NCBI RefSeq assembly: GCF_008107725.1
Contig: NZ_VIRN01000068.1
Location: 124,001-188,000 of the forward strand
Reading direction: 5' to 3'
From: Marinobacter sp. BW6
GTDB lineage: Bacteria > Pseudomonadota > Gammaproteobacteria > Pseudomonadales > Oleiphilaceae
DNA length: 64,000 nucleotides
Shown here: positions 26,992-35,268 of the stretch, in pieces
Position numbering within the stretch: the stretch's first letter is position 1
Layout of the letters: every line of letters begins with the position of its first letter
The notes under the pieces: model-generated
The model's database searches: none
What the model was told of the DNA's origin: nothing
What the model saw: only the letters and a program-made list of their open reading frames with translations
Made by a program: the position numbers and the translations under genes

Positions 26992-28113
26992 ATGAAACAG
27001 ACACTGCTATCCCTGAGCAATCTCTCCAAGCAATTCAGTGGCAAAACGGTGCTCGATGGTCTGGATCTTGAAATCTACGACGGCGAGTTCATTACCCTTC
27101 TGGGGCCCTCGGGTTGCGGTAAAACCACCCTGCTGCGCCTGATGGCTGGTTTCGAGCACCCGGACGACGGCACCATTACCCTGGCGGGAGAAGATCTCAC
27201 CCACACCGCCCCGGAAAACCGCCCGTTAAATACCGTGTTCCAGCATTACGCGCTGTTTCCCCATATGTCGGTGTTCGACAACGTGGCCTATGGCCTGAAA
27301 ATGGAGAAACGTCCGAAAGACGAGATTCGCCAGCGCGTCGATGAAGCGCTGGCCATGGTCCAGTTGCAGGATTTTGCCCGTCGTAAGCCCCATCAGTTGT
27401 CCGGCGGCCAGCAGCAGCGGGTTGCCATTGCCCGGGCGGTGGTCAAACGGCCGCGGCTGCTACTGCTGGATGAACCGCTTTCGGCCCTCGACTACAAGCT
27501 GCGCCGTACCATGCAGGTGGAGCTGAAGCGCCTGCAACGGGAGCTTGGCATCACCTTTGTCTTCGTGACCCATGATCAGGAAGAGGCGCTATCGATGTCG
27601 GATCGGGTGGTGGTGCTCAAGGATGGCCTGGTTCAGCAACTGGGAACGCCTCGGGAAGTCTACGAGCGACCGGCCAATCTCTTCACGGCCCGGTTTGTAG
27701 GCGAGACCAACTTTTTTCCGGGCACGGTGGATTCGGTTCAGGACGGTTCCATCACGGTGGATGTCTTCGGCCTCAAGCGAACACTGCGTCGTCCGGATTT
27801 TCCGGTGCAGGCTGAGCAATCCCTGCATGTCCTGCTGCGACCGGAAGATATCCGGGTTCTCGAACCTGACGACGAGAACGGCGTTGCAGGCAAGATTGTC
27901 GAGCGCAATTACAAGGGCAGCACGCTGGATTCGGTAATCCATCTCGCCGACGGCACTGAAGTTCTGGCCAGCGAATTCTTTGATGAGGATGACCCGGCGT
28001 TTGATTACCGGCTTGGAGAGCCGGTAAAGGTCAGCTGGGTTGATGGCTGGGAATGGCTGCTTCCCGAGGAAGCTGGCCAGAGGAACGAAGAGGAAATGCC
28101 GGCCGATGCATAG
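26992..28113 (+). CDS. potA: Polyamine-type ABC transporter ATP-binding subunit (PotA-like)
   Basis: A 373-residue ATPase of the spermidine/putrescine importer class. Walker A GPSGCGKT is at residues 38-45, [11 protein letters not shown] is the Q-loop, [14 protein letters not shown] is the signature, [12 protein letters not shown] is Walker B, and VTHDQEEAL holds the H-loop. A C-terminal TOBE domain ([11 protein letters not shown]) matches PotA length. It heads an A-B-C-D operon whose next genes overlap or touch. Polyamine specificity is inferred from operon order and the binding protein, not from this subunit. Confidence 0.92.
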   Translation: MKQTLLSLSNLSKQFSGKTVLDGLDLEIYDGEFITLLGPSGCGKTTLLRLMAGFEHPDDGTITLAGEDLTHTAPENRPLNTVFQHYALFPHMSVFDNVAYGLKMEKRPKDEIRQRVDEALAMVQLQDFARRKPHQLSGGQQQRVAIARAVVKRPRLLLLDEPLSALDYKLRRTMQVELKRLQRELGITFVFVTHDQEEALSMSDRVVVLKDGLVQQLGTPREVYERPANLFTARFVGETNFFPGTVDSVQDGSITVDVFGLKRTLRRPDFPVQAEQSLHVLLRPEDIRVLEPDDENGVAGKIVERNYKGSTLDSVIHLADGTEVLASEFFDEDDPAFDYRLGEPVKVSWVDGWEWLLPEEAGQRNEEEMPADA

Positions 28114-28963
28114 CGTTATGCAGCAGCCGTTCAAAACCGCTGTCCTGATTCTGGTCTGGGGCTGGCTCCTGTTCCTGGTGCTGGCGCCGAATCTGCTGGT
28201 GGTAGGCGCCAGTGTCATGACCCGGGACCCGGTCTCGTTCCTGTCTCTGCCCCTGAATCTGGATGCCTATCGCCAGCTGTTTGACCCGCTGTATCTGGAG
28301 GTTTTCCTGCACTCCCTGTACATGGCGGCGATGACCACGCTGGTGTGCCTGCTGATTGGCTATCCGTTTGCCTGGGCGCTCTCCAAGGTTGGTAAACAGA
28401 GACAGCTGATACTGATCTTCCTGCTGATCGTGCCTTTCTGGACCAACTCACTGGTGCGCACCTACGCCCTGAAGCTGATCCTGGCGACCAACGGTCTGCT
28501 GAACAGCGCCCTGATGTCGATAGGACTGATCGATGAGCCGCTGCAGTTGCTCTATACCGAGGGCGCGGTGATCATTGGTCTGGTGTATCTGCTGCTGCCG
28601 TTCATGATCCTGCCGCTGTATTCGGTGTTTGAGGATCTGAAGCAGGAATTGCTGCTGGCGTCCCACGACCTGGGTGCGGGTCGGTTTTCCACCTTTGTCC
28701 ATGTGATTGTCCCGCTCACCCTGCCGGGGGTTCTGGCCGGTGTGATGCTGGTCTTACTGCCAGCCATGGGCCTGTTCTTCGTTCCGGATATCCTGGGTGG
28801 TTCGAGAAACCTGCTGGTAGGCAACGTGATCAAGAACCAGTTCCTCGATGCCCGCAACTGGCCTTTCGGGGCCGCCGCCAGCATCGTGCTTACCGTGACC
28901 ATGGCGTTTCTCATGTTTGCGCACCGGTTGAGTAAACGGCGAATCGGTGAGGAGGGCGCGTGA
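28106..28963 (+). CDS. potB: Polyamine-type ABC transporter permease (PotB/PotH-like)
   Basis: A roughly 285-residue inner-membrane permease with six helices, starting [21 protein letters not shown]. The cytoplasmic EAA-type loop is recognisable as [27 protein letters not shown]. The PotB-type [15 protein letters not shown] and [16 protein letters not shown] motifs are clear. The start at 28106 overlaps the end of potA; a Met four codons later is an alternative. Its stop shares a base with the next start (TGATG). Confidence 0.92.
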   Translation: MHSVMQQPFKTAVLILVWGWLLFLVLAPNLLVVGASVMTRDPVSFLSLPLNLDAYRQLFDPLYLEVFLHSLYMAAMTTLVCLLIGYPFAWALSKVGKQRQLILIFLLIVPFWTNSLVRTYALKLILATNGLLNSALMSIGLIDEPLQLLYTEGAVIIGLVYLLLPFMILPLYSVFEDLKQELLLASHDLGAGRFSTFVHVIVPLTLPGVLAGVMLVLLPAMGLFFVPDILGGSRNLLVGNVIKNQFLDARNWPFGAAASIVLTVTMAFLMFAHRLSKRRIGEEGA

Positions 28964-29733
28964 TGACACGGTGGCTGCCCCGAACCTATCTCACGCTGGT
29001 CTATCTCCTGCTCTATGTCCCCATCGTGGTGCTGGTGGTGTTCTCGTTCAACGACTCCCGCACCGGCTATGCCTGGGGTGGTCTCAGTTTGCGCTGGTAC
29101 GAGTCGCTGTTTAACAACCGGGCCATGGTCAATGCCATGTGGAATTCCCTCTGGCTGGCGCTGTCTGCGGCCACCGTGTCCACGGTGATAGGTGCCCTGA
29201 CCGCCCTGGCCCTGCACCGATACCGGTTCCGGGGCAAGAAGCTGCTGAACGGCATGCTGTTTGTGGTGATGATGTCGCCGGAGATTGTCCTGGCTATCTC
29301 TCTGCTGGCCCTGTTCCTGCTGGTAGGGCTGCAGCTGGGTTACGTTTCCCTATTATTGGCCCATGTGACCTTCTGTCTGCCGTTCGTGGTGATCACGGTG
29401 ATGGCCCGGTTGAGCGGTTTCGATGAGAGCTTGCCGGAAGCTGCACGGGACCTTGGCGCTTCTGATTTCACCATGACCCGGACCGTGCTGATCCCAGTGA
29501 TCATGCCGGCGCTACTGGCAGGCTGGCTGCTAGGGTTTACACTGTCTCTCGATGATGTCGTGGTCAGCACTTTTGTGAGTGGCCCGAGCTATGAAATTCT
29601 GCCTCTGCGCATCTACTCCATGGTGCGTGTGGGCCTGAAACCCGAGGTGAATGCCCTGGGCACACTGTTGCTGGTGTTTTCACTGATTATGCTGATGTTG
29701 TCTCAATGGATTCTGATAAGGAGCAAACGATGA
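28963..29733 (+). CDS. potC: Polyamine-type ABC transporter permease (PotC/PotI-like)
   Basis: A 256-residue permease, second of the heterodimer. The N-terminal helix LTLVYLLLYVPIVVLVVFSFN is followed by SLRWYESLFNNRAMV, a PotC hallmark. The EAA loop is LPEAARDLGASDFTMTRTVLIPVIMPALLAG, and FTLSLDDVVVSTFVSGPS is the conserved C-terminal PotC segment. An in-frame GTG lies one codon upstream. Its end overlaps the start of the binding-protein gene. Confidence 0.92.
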   Translation: MTRWLPRTYLTLVYLLLYVPIVVLVVFSFNDSRTGYAWGGLSLRWYESLFNNRAMVNAMWNSLWLALSAATVSTVIGALTALALHRYRFRGKKLLNGMLFVVMMSPEIVLAISLLALFLLVGLQLGYVSLLLAHVTFCLPFVVITVMARLSGFDESLPEAARDLGASDFTMTRTVLIPVIMPALLAGWLLGFTLSLDDVVVSTFVSGPSYEILPLRIYSMVRVGLKPEVNALGTLLLVFSLIMLMLSQWILIRSKR

Positions 29734-30770
29734 AGAAACTGGCGCTGGCCGGCATGCTGGCAGTTGGATTAACGGGGTGTAGTTCCGAGGAGCCCCAGGT
29801 TCTCAACCTCTATAACTGGTCCGAATACATGCCTCAGGAAGTGCTTGACCGCTTCACCGAGGAAACCGGCATTCAGGTGGTCTACACCACCTACGACAGT
29901 AACGAGGCCATGTATGCCCGTTTGAAACTGCTGGATGACAGTGCGGCTTATGACCTCGCCGTGCCGTCGACGTACTACGTCAGCAAGATGCGCCAGGAAG
30001 ACCTGCTGCTGCCGATCGATCGCAGCAAGATTGAGGGCTTTGATAACCTGGATCCGGAGCTGGTGAACCTGGATATCGATCCGGAGAACAAATTCTCCGT
30101 GCCCTATCTCTGGGGCACCACGGGTCTGGCCGTGGATACCGCAGATATTGAAGGCGAGCCGGTCACCGCCTGGGAAGACCTCTGGGAAGACCGCTTCGAT
30201 GGTAGGGTGATGCTCACCAACGACATGCGGGAAGTCTTCCACGTTGGCCTGCGGGTACTGGGGTACTCCGGCAACAGCACCAATCCGGATGAAATTGAGG
30301 CGGCCTATGAAAAGCTCTCCGAGCTCATGCCTTCGGTTCGCACCTTCAACTCCGATGCGCCCCGCATGCCATACCTGGAAGGTGAGACCGATGTCGGCAT
30401 GATCTGGAACGGCGAGGCCGTGATGGGCAAGGACACCATGGAGTCGCTCGAGTACGTCTATCCCGAAGAGGGCATCATTGCCTGGCTCGACAGCTTTGTG
30501 ATTCCGAAGAACGCCAAGAATCCTGAAGCGGCCCACCAGTTCATCAGTTTCGTACTGCAGCCTGAAATCTCCGCGCTGATCAGCGAGGAGATCGGTTATG
30601 CCACACCGAACCTGGCGTCGCGGGACCTGCTGCCGGACGAAGTCGCCAATAACCGGGCAAGCTATCCGAACGCCACCGACATGATCAATGCCGAGTTCCA
30701 GACCGACATCGGTGACGATGCCCTGCAGGTCTATGCCAAATACTGGGAAATGTTGAAGTCCGGGCGTTAA
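29730..30770 (+). CDS. potD: Polyamine-type ABC transporter binding lipoprotein (PotD/PotF-like)
   Basis: A 346-residue periplasmic binding lipoprotein. The lipobox VGLTGC lies near residues 13-18. The mature protein opens LNLYNWSEYMPQEVLDRFTEETGI, a PotD/PotF signature, and has VPSTYYVSKM, PYLWGTTGLAVDT, IWNGEAVMGKD and the polyamine-site-like EGIIAWLDSFVIPKNAKN. It most likely binds putrescine or spermidine. AAGGAG precedes the ATG. A perfect UUCG-loop terminator follows. Confidence 0.92.
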   Translation: MKKLALAGMLAVGLTGCSSEEPQVLNLYNWSEYMPQEVLDRFTEETGIQVVYTTYDSNEAMYARLKLLDDSAAYDLAVPSTYYVSKMRQEDLLLPIDRSKIEGFDNLDPELVNLDIDPENKFSVPYLWGTTGLAVDTADIEGEPVTAWEDLWEDRFDGRVMLTNDMREVFHVGLRVLGYSGNSTNPDEIEAAYEKLSELMPSVRTFNSDAPRMPYLEGETDVGMIWNGEAVMGKDTMESLEYVYPEEGIIAWLDSFVIPKNAKNPEAAHQFISFVLQPEISALISEEIGYATPNLASRDLLPDEVANNRASYPNATDMINAEFQTDIGDDALQVYAKYWEMLKSGR

Positions 30771-30801
30771 GCAGGCCGATACGTTATGGAACCACAAAAA
30801 A

Positions 30802-30827
30802 ACGGAGGCTTCGGCCTCCGTTTTTTT
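30802..30827 (+). terminator. Intrinsic terminator of the first polyamine operon
   Basis: An 8-bp perfect stem (ACGGAGGC with complement), a TTCG tetraloop and a run of T. Confidence 0.93.
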
Positions 30828-30836
30828 GTATCGGGT

Positions 30837-30866
30837 TTCACAAAACTGCAATACATGGTCTATAAC
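30837..30866 (+). promoter_or_regulatory. Candidate promoter of the second polyamine operon
   Basis: TTCACA (one mismatch to the -35 consensus) and TATAAC (one mismatch to -10) are separated by 18 bases, ending 56 bases upstream of the binding-protein start and just after the terminator of the previous operon. Confidence 0.5.
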
Positions 30867-30922
30867 TTCCTGATAACAAATGGTTAGCAAACTTCTGAAC
30901 TTGCCATAAGTAAGGACACGTT

Positions 30923-32008
30923 ATGATCATGCCCTCTCGTTCGACACGGAACCGTGCTTTTTTGCTGTCTGCAGCCCTGACTACCGTAAGTTTCTCCGGC
31001 AGTGCCTCGGCCGAAGAGCTGCGCCTGATAACCTGGGGCGGCTACGCTCCGGATGATGTGGTCGCCCAGTTTGAGGAGGAGACTGGCATTGATGTGAAAG
31101 TGACCCTCTCCAACAACGAAGACATGATTTCCAAGCTTCGTGCGACGGGTGGGGCGGGGTTTGATTTGGCCCAACCGAGCCAGGACCGCATTGTCGGCGT
31201 CCAGCGCCAGTTCAACATTTACAAGCCCATCGATTTCAGCCGGGTGAATACCGATCAGTTGCAGCCGTCGATGGTCAAGGCTACTCAGGATTCCACTGAG
31301 CTGGATGGCAAGTTTTATGGGGTGCCTTCGGTTTGGGGTACCAGTGGTTTGATCGTCCACAGCTCTGTGGCGGATACCGTTACCGATTACACCGATCTGT
31401 GTGACTCCGGTGTTGAGGGCCAGGTCAGCTACCGGCTCAAACGACCCACACTGATCGGTTTTGCCTTTGCCATGGGGATGGACCCGTTTTCGGCCTATGC
31501 CGATCGCGATGAATACGAAGCGATCATGACAAAGGTTGAGGACAAGCTGATTGACTGCAAGAGCAATGTCAAAACCTACTGGACCGGTGGCGATCAGTTG
31601 CTGGCTCTGCTGCGTACCGGTGAAGTGAAAGCGGCCATGGCCTGGGATGCCGGCGGCTGGAAGCTCAATGCCGAAAACCCGGAAATCCGGTTTGTTGCCC
31701 CCGAATCCGGCGCCCTGGGCTGGATTGATACCTTCGCGATTCCTCGCCGCAGCGAGAACGAAGAAGCCGCCTACAAGTGGATCAATTTCGTGATGCAGCC
31801 GAAAATTGCAGCCCGTATCACCAACGCCTCGGGCAACTTTACCGCTTCAAAAGGTGCGGATGAGTTTGTGAAGGCCGACCTTCGGGACGCATATCGCGAA
31901 AGCTTCGACGAAACCGCCATCAACAATATCAAGTGGTATCCGCCGGTGCCCCCGGGGCTGGAAACCATGGAAGGTCAGGTGCTGGATCGCGTTCAGGCCG
32001 CGAACTGA
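30923..32008 (+). CDS. Polyamine-type ABC transporter periplasmic binding protein (second set)
   Basis: A 361-residue soluble periplasmic binding protein with a Sec signal peptide (AFLLSAALTTVSFSGSASAEE), not a lipoprotein. The mature domain opens LRLITWGGYAPDDVVAQFEEETGI, the same subfamily as PotD. Further motifs are VPSVWGTSGLIV, AAMAWDAGG and ALGWIDTFAIPRRSEN. Residues in the ligand region differ from the first set, so the substrate may be another polyamine or amine. It leads a D-A-B-C operon, reverse to the neighbour. Confidence 0.9.
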   Translation: MIMPSRSTRNRAFLLSAALTTVSFSGSASAEELRLITWGGYAPDDVVAQFEEETGIDVKVTLSNNEDMISKLRATGGAGFDLAQPSQDRIVGVQRQFNIYKPIDFSRVNTDQLQPSMVKATQDSTELDGKFYGVPSVWGTSGLIVHSSVADTVTDYTDLCDSGVEGQVSYRLKRPTLIGFAFAMGMDPFSAYADRDEYEAIMTKVEDKLIDCKSNVKTYWTGGDQLLALLRTGEVKAAMAWDAGGWKLNAENPEIRFVAPESGALGWIDTFAIPRRSENEEAAYKWINFVMQPKIAARITNASGNFTASKGADEFVKADLRDAYRESFDETAINNIKWYPPVPPGLETMEGQVLDRVQAAN

Positions 32009-32013
32009 TCCAC

Positions 32014-33108
32014 ATGGGCATGGATTCGGACCTGTTCTGTGAGGGACTGGTCCGCCGATTTGGCAGCAATGCCGCGGTGGATCATGTTTCCCTGGACGTG
32101 CCTGCGGGCACGTTTTTCTCCATTCTTGGCCCCTCCGGTTGTGGCAAGACCACCCTGTTGCGACTCCTGGCCGGATTCGACAAACCCGATGAAGGTGATA
32201 TTCACATCCGTGGCCAGCGCATGAACGATGTGCCGCCGAACCGTCGGCCGGTCAACATGGTGTTCCAGCATCTGGCCCTGTTCCCCACCATGTCGGTGGG
32301 CGACAACATCGGCTATGGGCTCAAGCGCCGGAAAATGCCACTGGCAGAGCGGCGAAAGCGCATTGCCCGGGTGCTGGAGCAGGTAGGCCTGCCCGATCTT
32401 GAGCACCGCAACCCACAGGAGCTGTCTGGTGGCCAGCGACAGCGGGTTGCGCTGGCGCGCTGCCTGGTACTGGAGCCCACGCTCCTGCTGCTGGACGAAC
32501 CCCTCGGCGCCCTCGACCTGAAACTCCGTGAGCAGATGAAGGTGGAGCTCAAACACCTCCAGAAGCAGTTCGGCACCACCTTCGTGTACATCACACACGA
32601 CCAGTCGGAGGCCATGGTGATGTCGGACCAGGTGGCCGTTATGCGGGACGGCCGATTTGATCAGGTAGCCCCTCCGGAAGAGCTTTACCGGGAGCCGGCC
32701 ACACCATTCGTAGCCGGGTTCGTCGGCGATAACAATCGCCTGTCCGGAGAGCTGGTGTCTGTGCGGGATAATCTGGCCGAACTCCGTCTGGATGATGGTG
32801 TCCTGGTCCAGGGCAGAGTGGCATCGGATAACCTTCAGGCCGGCCATCGTGCCGAACTGTATATCCGACCCGAATCCCTGGTGCTCTCGGGAGATGCGCT
32901 CAGTGCCGGCTACTCGTCGATGCAGGCGAAAGTGCGTACCACCTTGTTCGATGGCGCCAACAGCCGGGTCGAGGCTGAGACGTGTGGGCAGCCGGTGTAT
33001 GCTCGCTTGCCTCAGGATGGCTCGGCACCAAGGCTGTCTGCCGATAGCTCAATCCGGCTGGCCTGGAATCCGGCCCTGGCCAGGGTCTTTGGAGCAGACA
33101 GTCTGTGA
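32014..33108 (+). CDS. Polyamine-type ABC transporter ATP-binding subunit (second set)
   Basis: A 364-residue ATPase. Walker A GPSGCGKT is at about 39-46, QHLALFPTMSV is the Q-loop, LSGGQRQRVALARC is the signature and [12 protein letters not shown] is Walker B. THDQSEAMVMSDQ carries the H-loop. A C-terminal TOBE-type domain has LYIRPESLVLS. It starts six bases after the binding-protein stop, and its own stop overlaps the next start (GTGA). Confidence 0.92.
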   Translation: MGMDSDLFCEGLVRRFGSNAAVDHVSLDVPAGTFFSILGPSGCGKTTLLRLLAGFDKPDEGDIHIRGQRMNDVPPNRRPVNMVFQHLALFPTMSVGDNIGYGLKRRKMPLAERRKRIARVLEQVGLPDLEHRNPQELSGGQRQRVALARCLVLEPTLLLLDEPLGALDLKLREQMKVELKHLQKQFGTTFVYITHDQSEAMVMSDQVAVMRDGRFDQVAPPEELYREPATPFVAGFVGDNNRLSGELVSVRDNLAELRLDDGVLVQGRVASDNLQAGHRAELYIRPESLVLSGDALSAGYSSMQAKVRTTLFDGANSRVEAETCGQPVYARLPQDGSAPRLSADSSIRLAWNPALARVFGADSL

Positions 33109-33965
33109 AGCCCTCGGTCAGTCGCTTATCCCTCTGGTTACTGCTCACACCGTTCCTGCTTTGGATAATCTTGCTGGTGCTGTTGCCTCATCTTCAGATG
33201 CTCCGGGTGTCGTTCCAGGTCCGTGAAAGCTGGGACACCATTGCCTGGGGAGTCGAGCAGTACCAGAATTTCTTTACCGAGTCCTATTACTGGCGGACTT
33301 TTGTGCGTACCGGGGTGATGTCACTGTTCACCACCTTTCTGACCCTGATAATCGCCTTCCCCATTGCCTGGTACATTGCCCGTCTTGCCCGGGGGCGCTC
33401 CAAGGGTATCCTGTTCCTGGCCTGTCTGATTCCGTTCTGGGCCAGTGAGTTGGTGCGTACGTACGGCTGGATGATTCTGTTGCGGGAAAGTGGCCTGTTC
33501 AGTTCCTGGCTGCAAGCACTGGGCTGGGTGGATGGCCCGGTGGAAATGCTCTACAACGATGTCGCAGTGATTATCGGGCTGGTCTATAACGGCCTTCTGT
33601 TCATGGTGGTGCCGCTGGTAACAACCCTCGATGGCATGGATGAGAACCTGGTGGAAGCCGGCTACGATCTCGGCGGCGGTCACGGCACCGTGTTGCGCGA
33701 AATCGTTGTGCCCTGGGCTATGCCCGGCATTGTTTCCGGTTGCATCGTTGTGTTTATGCTCACCCTTGGCAGCTATCTGACCCCGGTACTCATGGGCGGA
33801 AAGGACAGCGCCTGGTTTACCGAGCAGATCTTCACCCAGTTCATCACCCGCTTTAACTGGGAGCAGGGTGCCGCGCTTGGTGTTCTTCTGCTGGTGCTGT
33901 CGTCGGTCATCGTCTGGCTCGGGTTGAAGATCTCCGGTCAATCATTGCGCAAGGTGATGGGGTGA
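33105..33965 (+). CDS. Polyamine-type ABC transporter permease (second set, PotB-like)
   Basis: A 286-residue permease with six helices. It starts at GTG overlapping the ATPase stop. WLLLTPFLLWIILLVLLPHLQMLRVSF opens it, WASELVRTYGWMILLRESGL is the PotB-like segment, and LVEAGYDLGGGHGTVLREIVVPWAMPG is the EAA loop. Four bases separate it from the next gene. Confidence 0.92.
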   Translation: MKPSVSRLSLWLLLTPFLLWIILLVLLPHLQMLRVSFQVRESWDTIAWGVEQYQNFFTESYYWRTFVRTGVMSLFTTFLTLIIAFPIAWYIARLARGRSKGILFLACLIPFWASELVRTYGWMILLRESGLFSSWLQALGWVDGPVEMLYNDVAVIIGLVYNGLLFMVVPLVTTLDGMDENLVEAGYDLGGGHGTVLREIVVPWAMPGIVSGCIVVFMLTLGSYLTPVLMGGKDSAWFTEQIFTQFITRFNWEQGAALGVLLLVLSSVIVWLGLKISGQSLRKVMG

Positions 33966-33969
33966 GGCC

Positions 33970-34821
33970 ATGATTCGTTCGGTTCCCCGGTCCCGTTTGT
34001 TTGATAGCCTCTACCTGGCTTATCTGGTGGCATTTTTCGTGTACCTGGCCTTGCCCCTGCTGGTTACAGCCGTGTTTGCTTTCAACGATGCGCCTTTCCC
34101 GTCGCTGCCATGGCAAGGCTTTACTCTGGACTGGTATTTCGCGGATGGCAGTGAAGGCCGCATCGGGCTCTTCCACGATGATGGACTGCTTACGGCCCTT
34201 TGGGTCAGCGCCAAGATTGCTTTCTGGGTGACTCTGGTGAGCGTCACGCTTGGATGTGTTAACGCCGTTTTGTTTGAGCGGGTGCAGTTCAGGGGCAAGG
34301 AGTTCCTGTACCTGCTTATGCTGCTGCCGTTGGTGATTCCCGGTGTCATTCTGGGGGTGTCCATATTGGTGTTTTACAGCGGTATGGCTAATGATATTTC
34401 GGCGGCCTGGGGAATTGAGCTGGATCTGTTCAGGCCCGGTATGACCCTGGTGGTGATGGGGCAGGTGACCTTCATCGCGACTCTGAGCACGCTGGTGATC
34501 GCCGCCCGCCTGCGCAAGTTTGATCCCCAGTTGGAGGAAGCCGCCCTGAATCTGGGCGCCACGCCACTGGTGGCCTGGTTTACCGTGACTCTGCCCTGGC
34601 TATTGCCGTCTATTTTCGGAGCTGCCGCCATGGCGTTCCTGATGTCATTTGAAAACTTCAATACCACCGTTATGCTGACAGGTAGCGATACGCCGTTGAC
34701 GGTGGCGCTATTCAACCGTCTTCGCGAAGGGTCGACGCCCGTGCTCAATGCGGTGGCACTGCTGTTGATGGTGGGTTCTGCTCTGTTGGCGTTGCTGGTG
34801 ATGGGGCGTTCTTCACGCTGA
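33970..34821 (+). CDS. Polyamine-type ABC transporter permease (second set, PotC-like)
   Basis: A 283-residue permease. FTLDWYFADGSEG is the PotC-type periplasmic segment after helix 1. The EAA loop is LEEAALNLGATPLVAWFTVTLPWLLPS, and SFENFNTTVMLTGSDTPL is the C-terminal segment. It is the last gene of the D-A-B-C set. No terminator is evident after the stop; a small monooxygenase-like gene follows by 62 bases and may be co-transcribed. Confidence 0.92.
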   Translation: MIRSVPRSRLFDSLYLAYLVAFFVYLALPLLVTAVFAFNDAPFPSLPWQGFTLDWYFADGSEGRIGLFHDDGLLTALWVSAKIAFWVTLVSVTLGCVNAVLFERVQFRGKEFLYLLMLLPLVIPGVILGVSILVFYSGMANDISAAWGIELDLFRPGMTLVVMGQVTFIATLSTLVIAARLRKFDPQLEEAALNLGATPLVAWFTVTLPWLLPSIFGAAAMAFLMSFENFNTTVMLTGSDTPLTVALFNRLREGSTPVLNAVALLLMVGSALLALLVMGRSSR

Positions 34822-34883
34822 CAGGATCCGCCGCACCCACGGGGAGCGAGCGAGGACCCAACAGGCAGCCGTCAGGAGGTCTC

Positions 34884-35192
34884 ATGAAGTTCATTTTCGA
34901 AGTGCATATCCGGGAGGGACACACCGCCGAGGAATACGCGGATGCCTGGGTAAGAGCAAGCGAAATCATCCAGCAGGCGCCCGGGGCCCGGGGTACCGAG
35001 CTGCACCGAAAGATTGGCGACCCCAATACCTTGATTGCAATCGCCTCCTGGGAGAGCAAGGAGCAGCGGGACGCCATGGAAGGACAGCACAATCCCGAGG
35101 TGGCTGAGATCATTCGCAGTGCTGCGCCGTTTGTCGACATCAAACCCATTGGTGAGTTTGCAGACCCTGAATGGGTGGTGGAGCCGCAATGA
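34884..35192 (+). CDS. Antibiotic biosynthesis monooxygenase (ABM)-like small protein
   Basis: A 102-residue protein with an ABM/dimeric alpha-beta-barrel pattern: KFIFEVHIREGHTAEEYADAW, GARGTELHRKIGDPNTLIAIASWES and KEQRDAMEG. These proteins are small heme-degrading or quinone-type monooxygenases, or simple stress proteins; the role here is unknown. A strong ribosome site (CAGGAGG) precedes the ATG. Confidence 0.75.
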   Translation: MKFIFEVHIREGHTAEEYADAWVRASEIIQQAPGARGTELHRKIGDPNTLIAIASWESKEQRDAMEGQHNPEVAEIIRSAAPFVDIKPIGEFADPEWVVEPQ

Positions 35193-35224
35193 CATCAGCT
35201 CTCTGGATTTCGCAGGGACTGGGC

Positions 35225-35230
35225 TATAAT
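35225..35230 (+). promoter_or_regulatory. Candidate -10 box for the 7TM diguanylate cyclase gene
   Basis: A perfect TATAAT is located 39 bases upstream of the cyclase start. The -35 position at 16-18 bases upstream is poor, so activator help is likely if this is real. Confidence 0.4.
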
Positions 35231-35268
35231 CAGGGCTGATCGTTACAAGACGCAGGTTTGCCCTCCTG

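Noticed and set aside
29769..30890. 373-residue minus-strand frame opposite potD
   Set aside because: Same reason: potD has a signal, lipobox and terminator. The shadow runs over the terminator.
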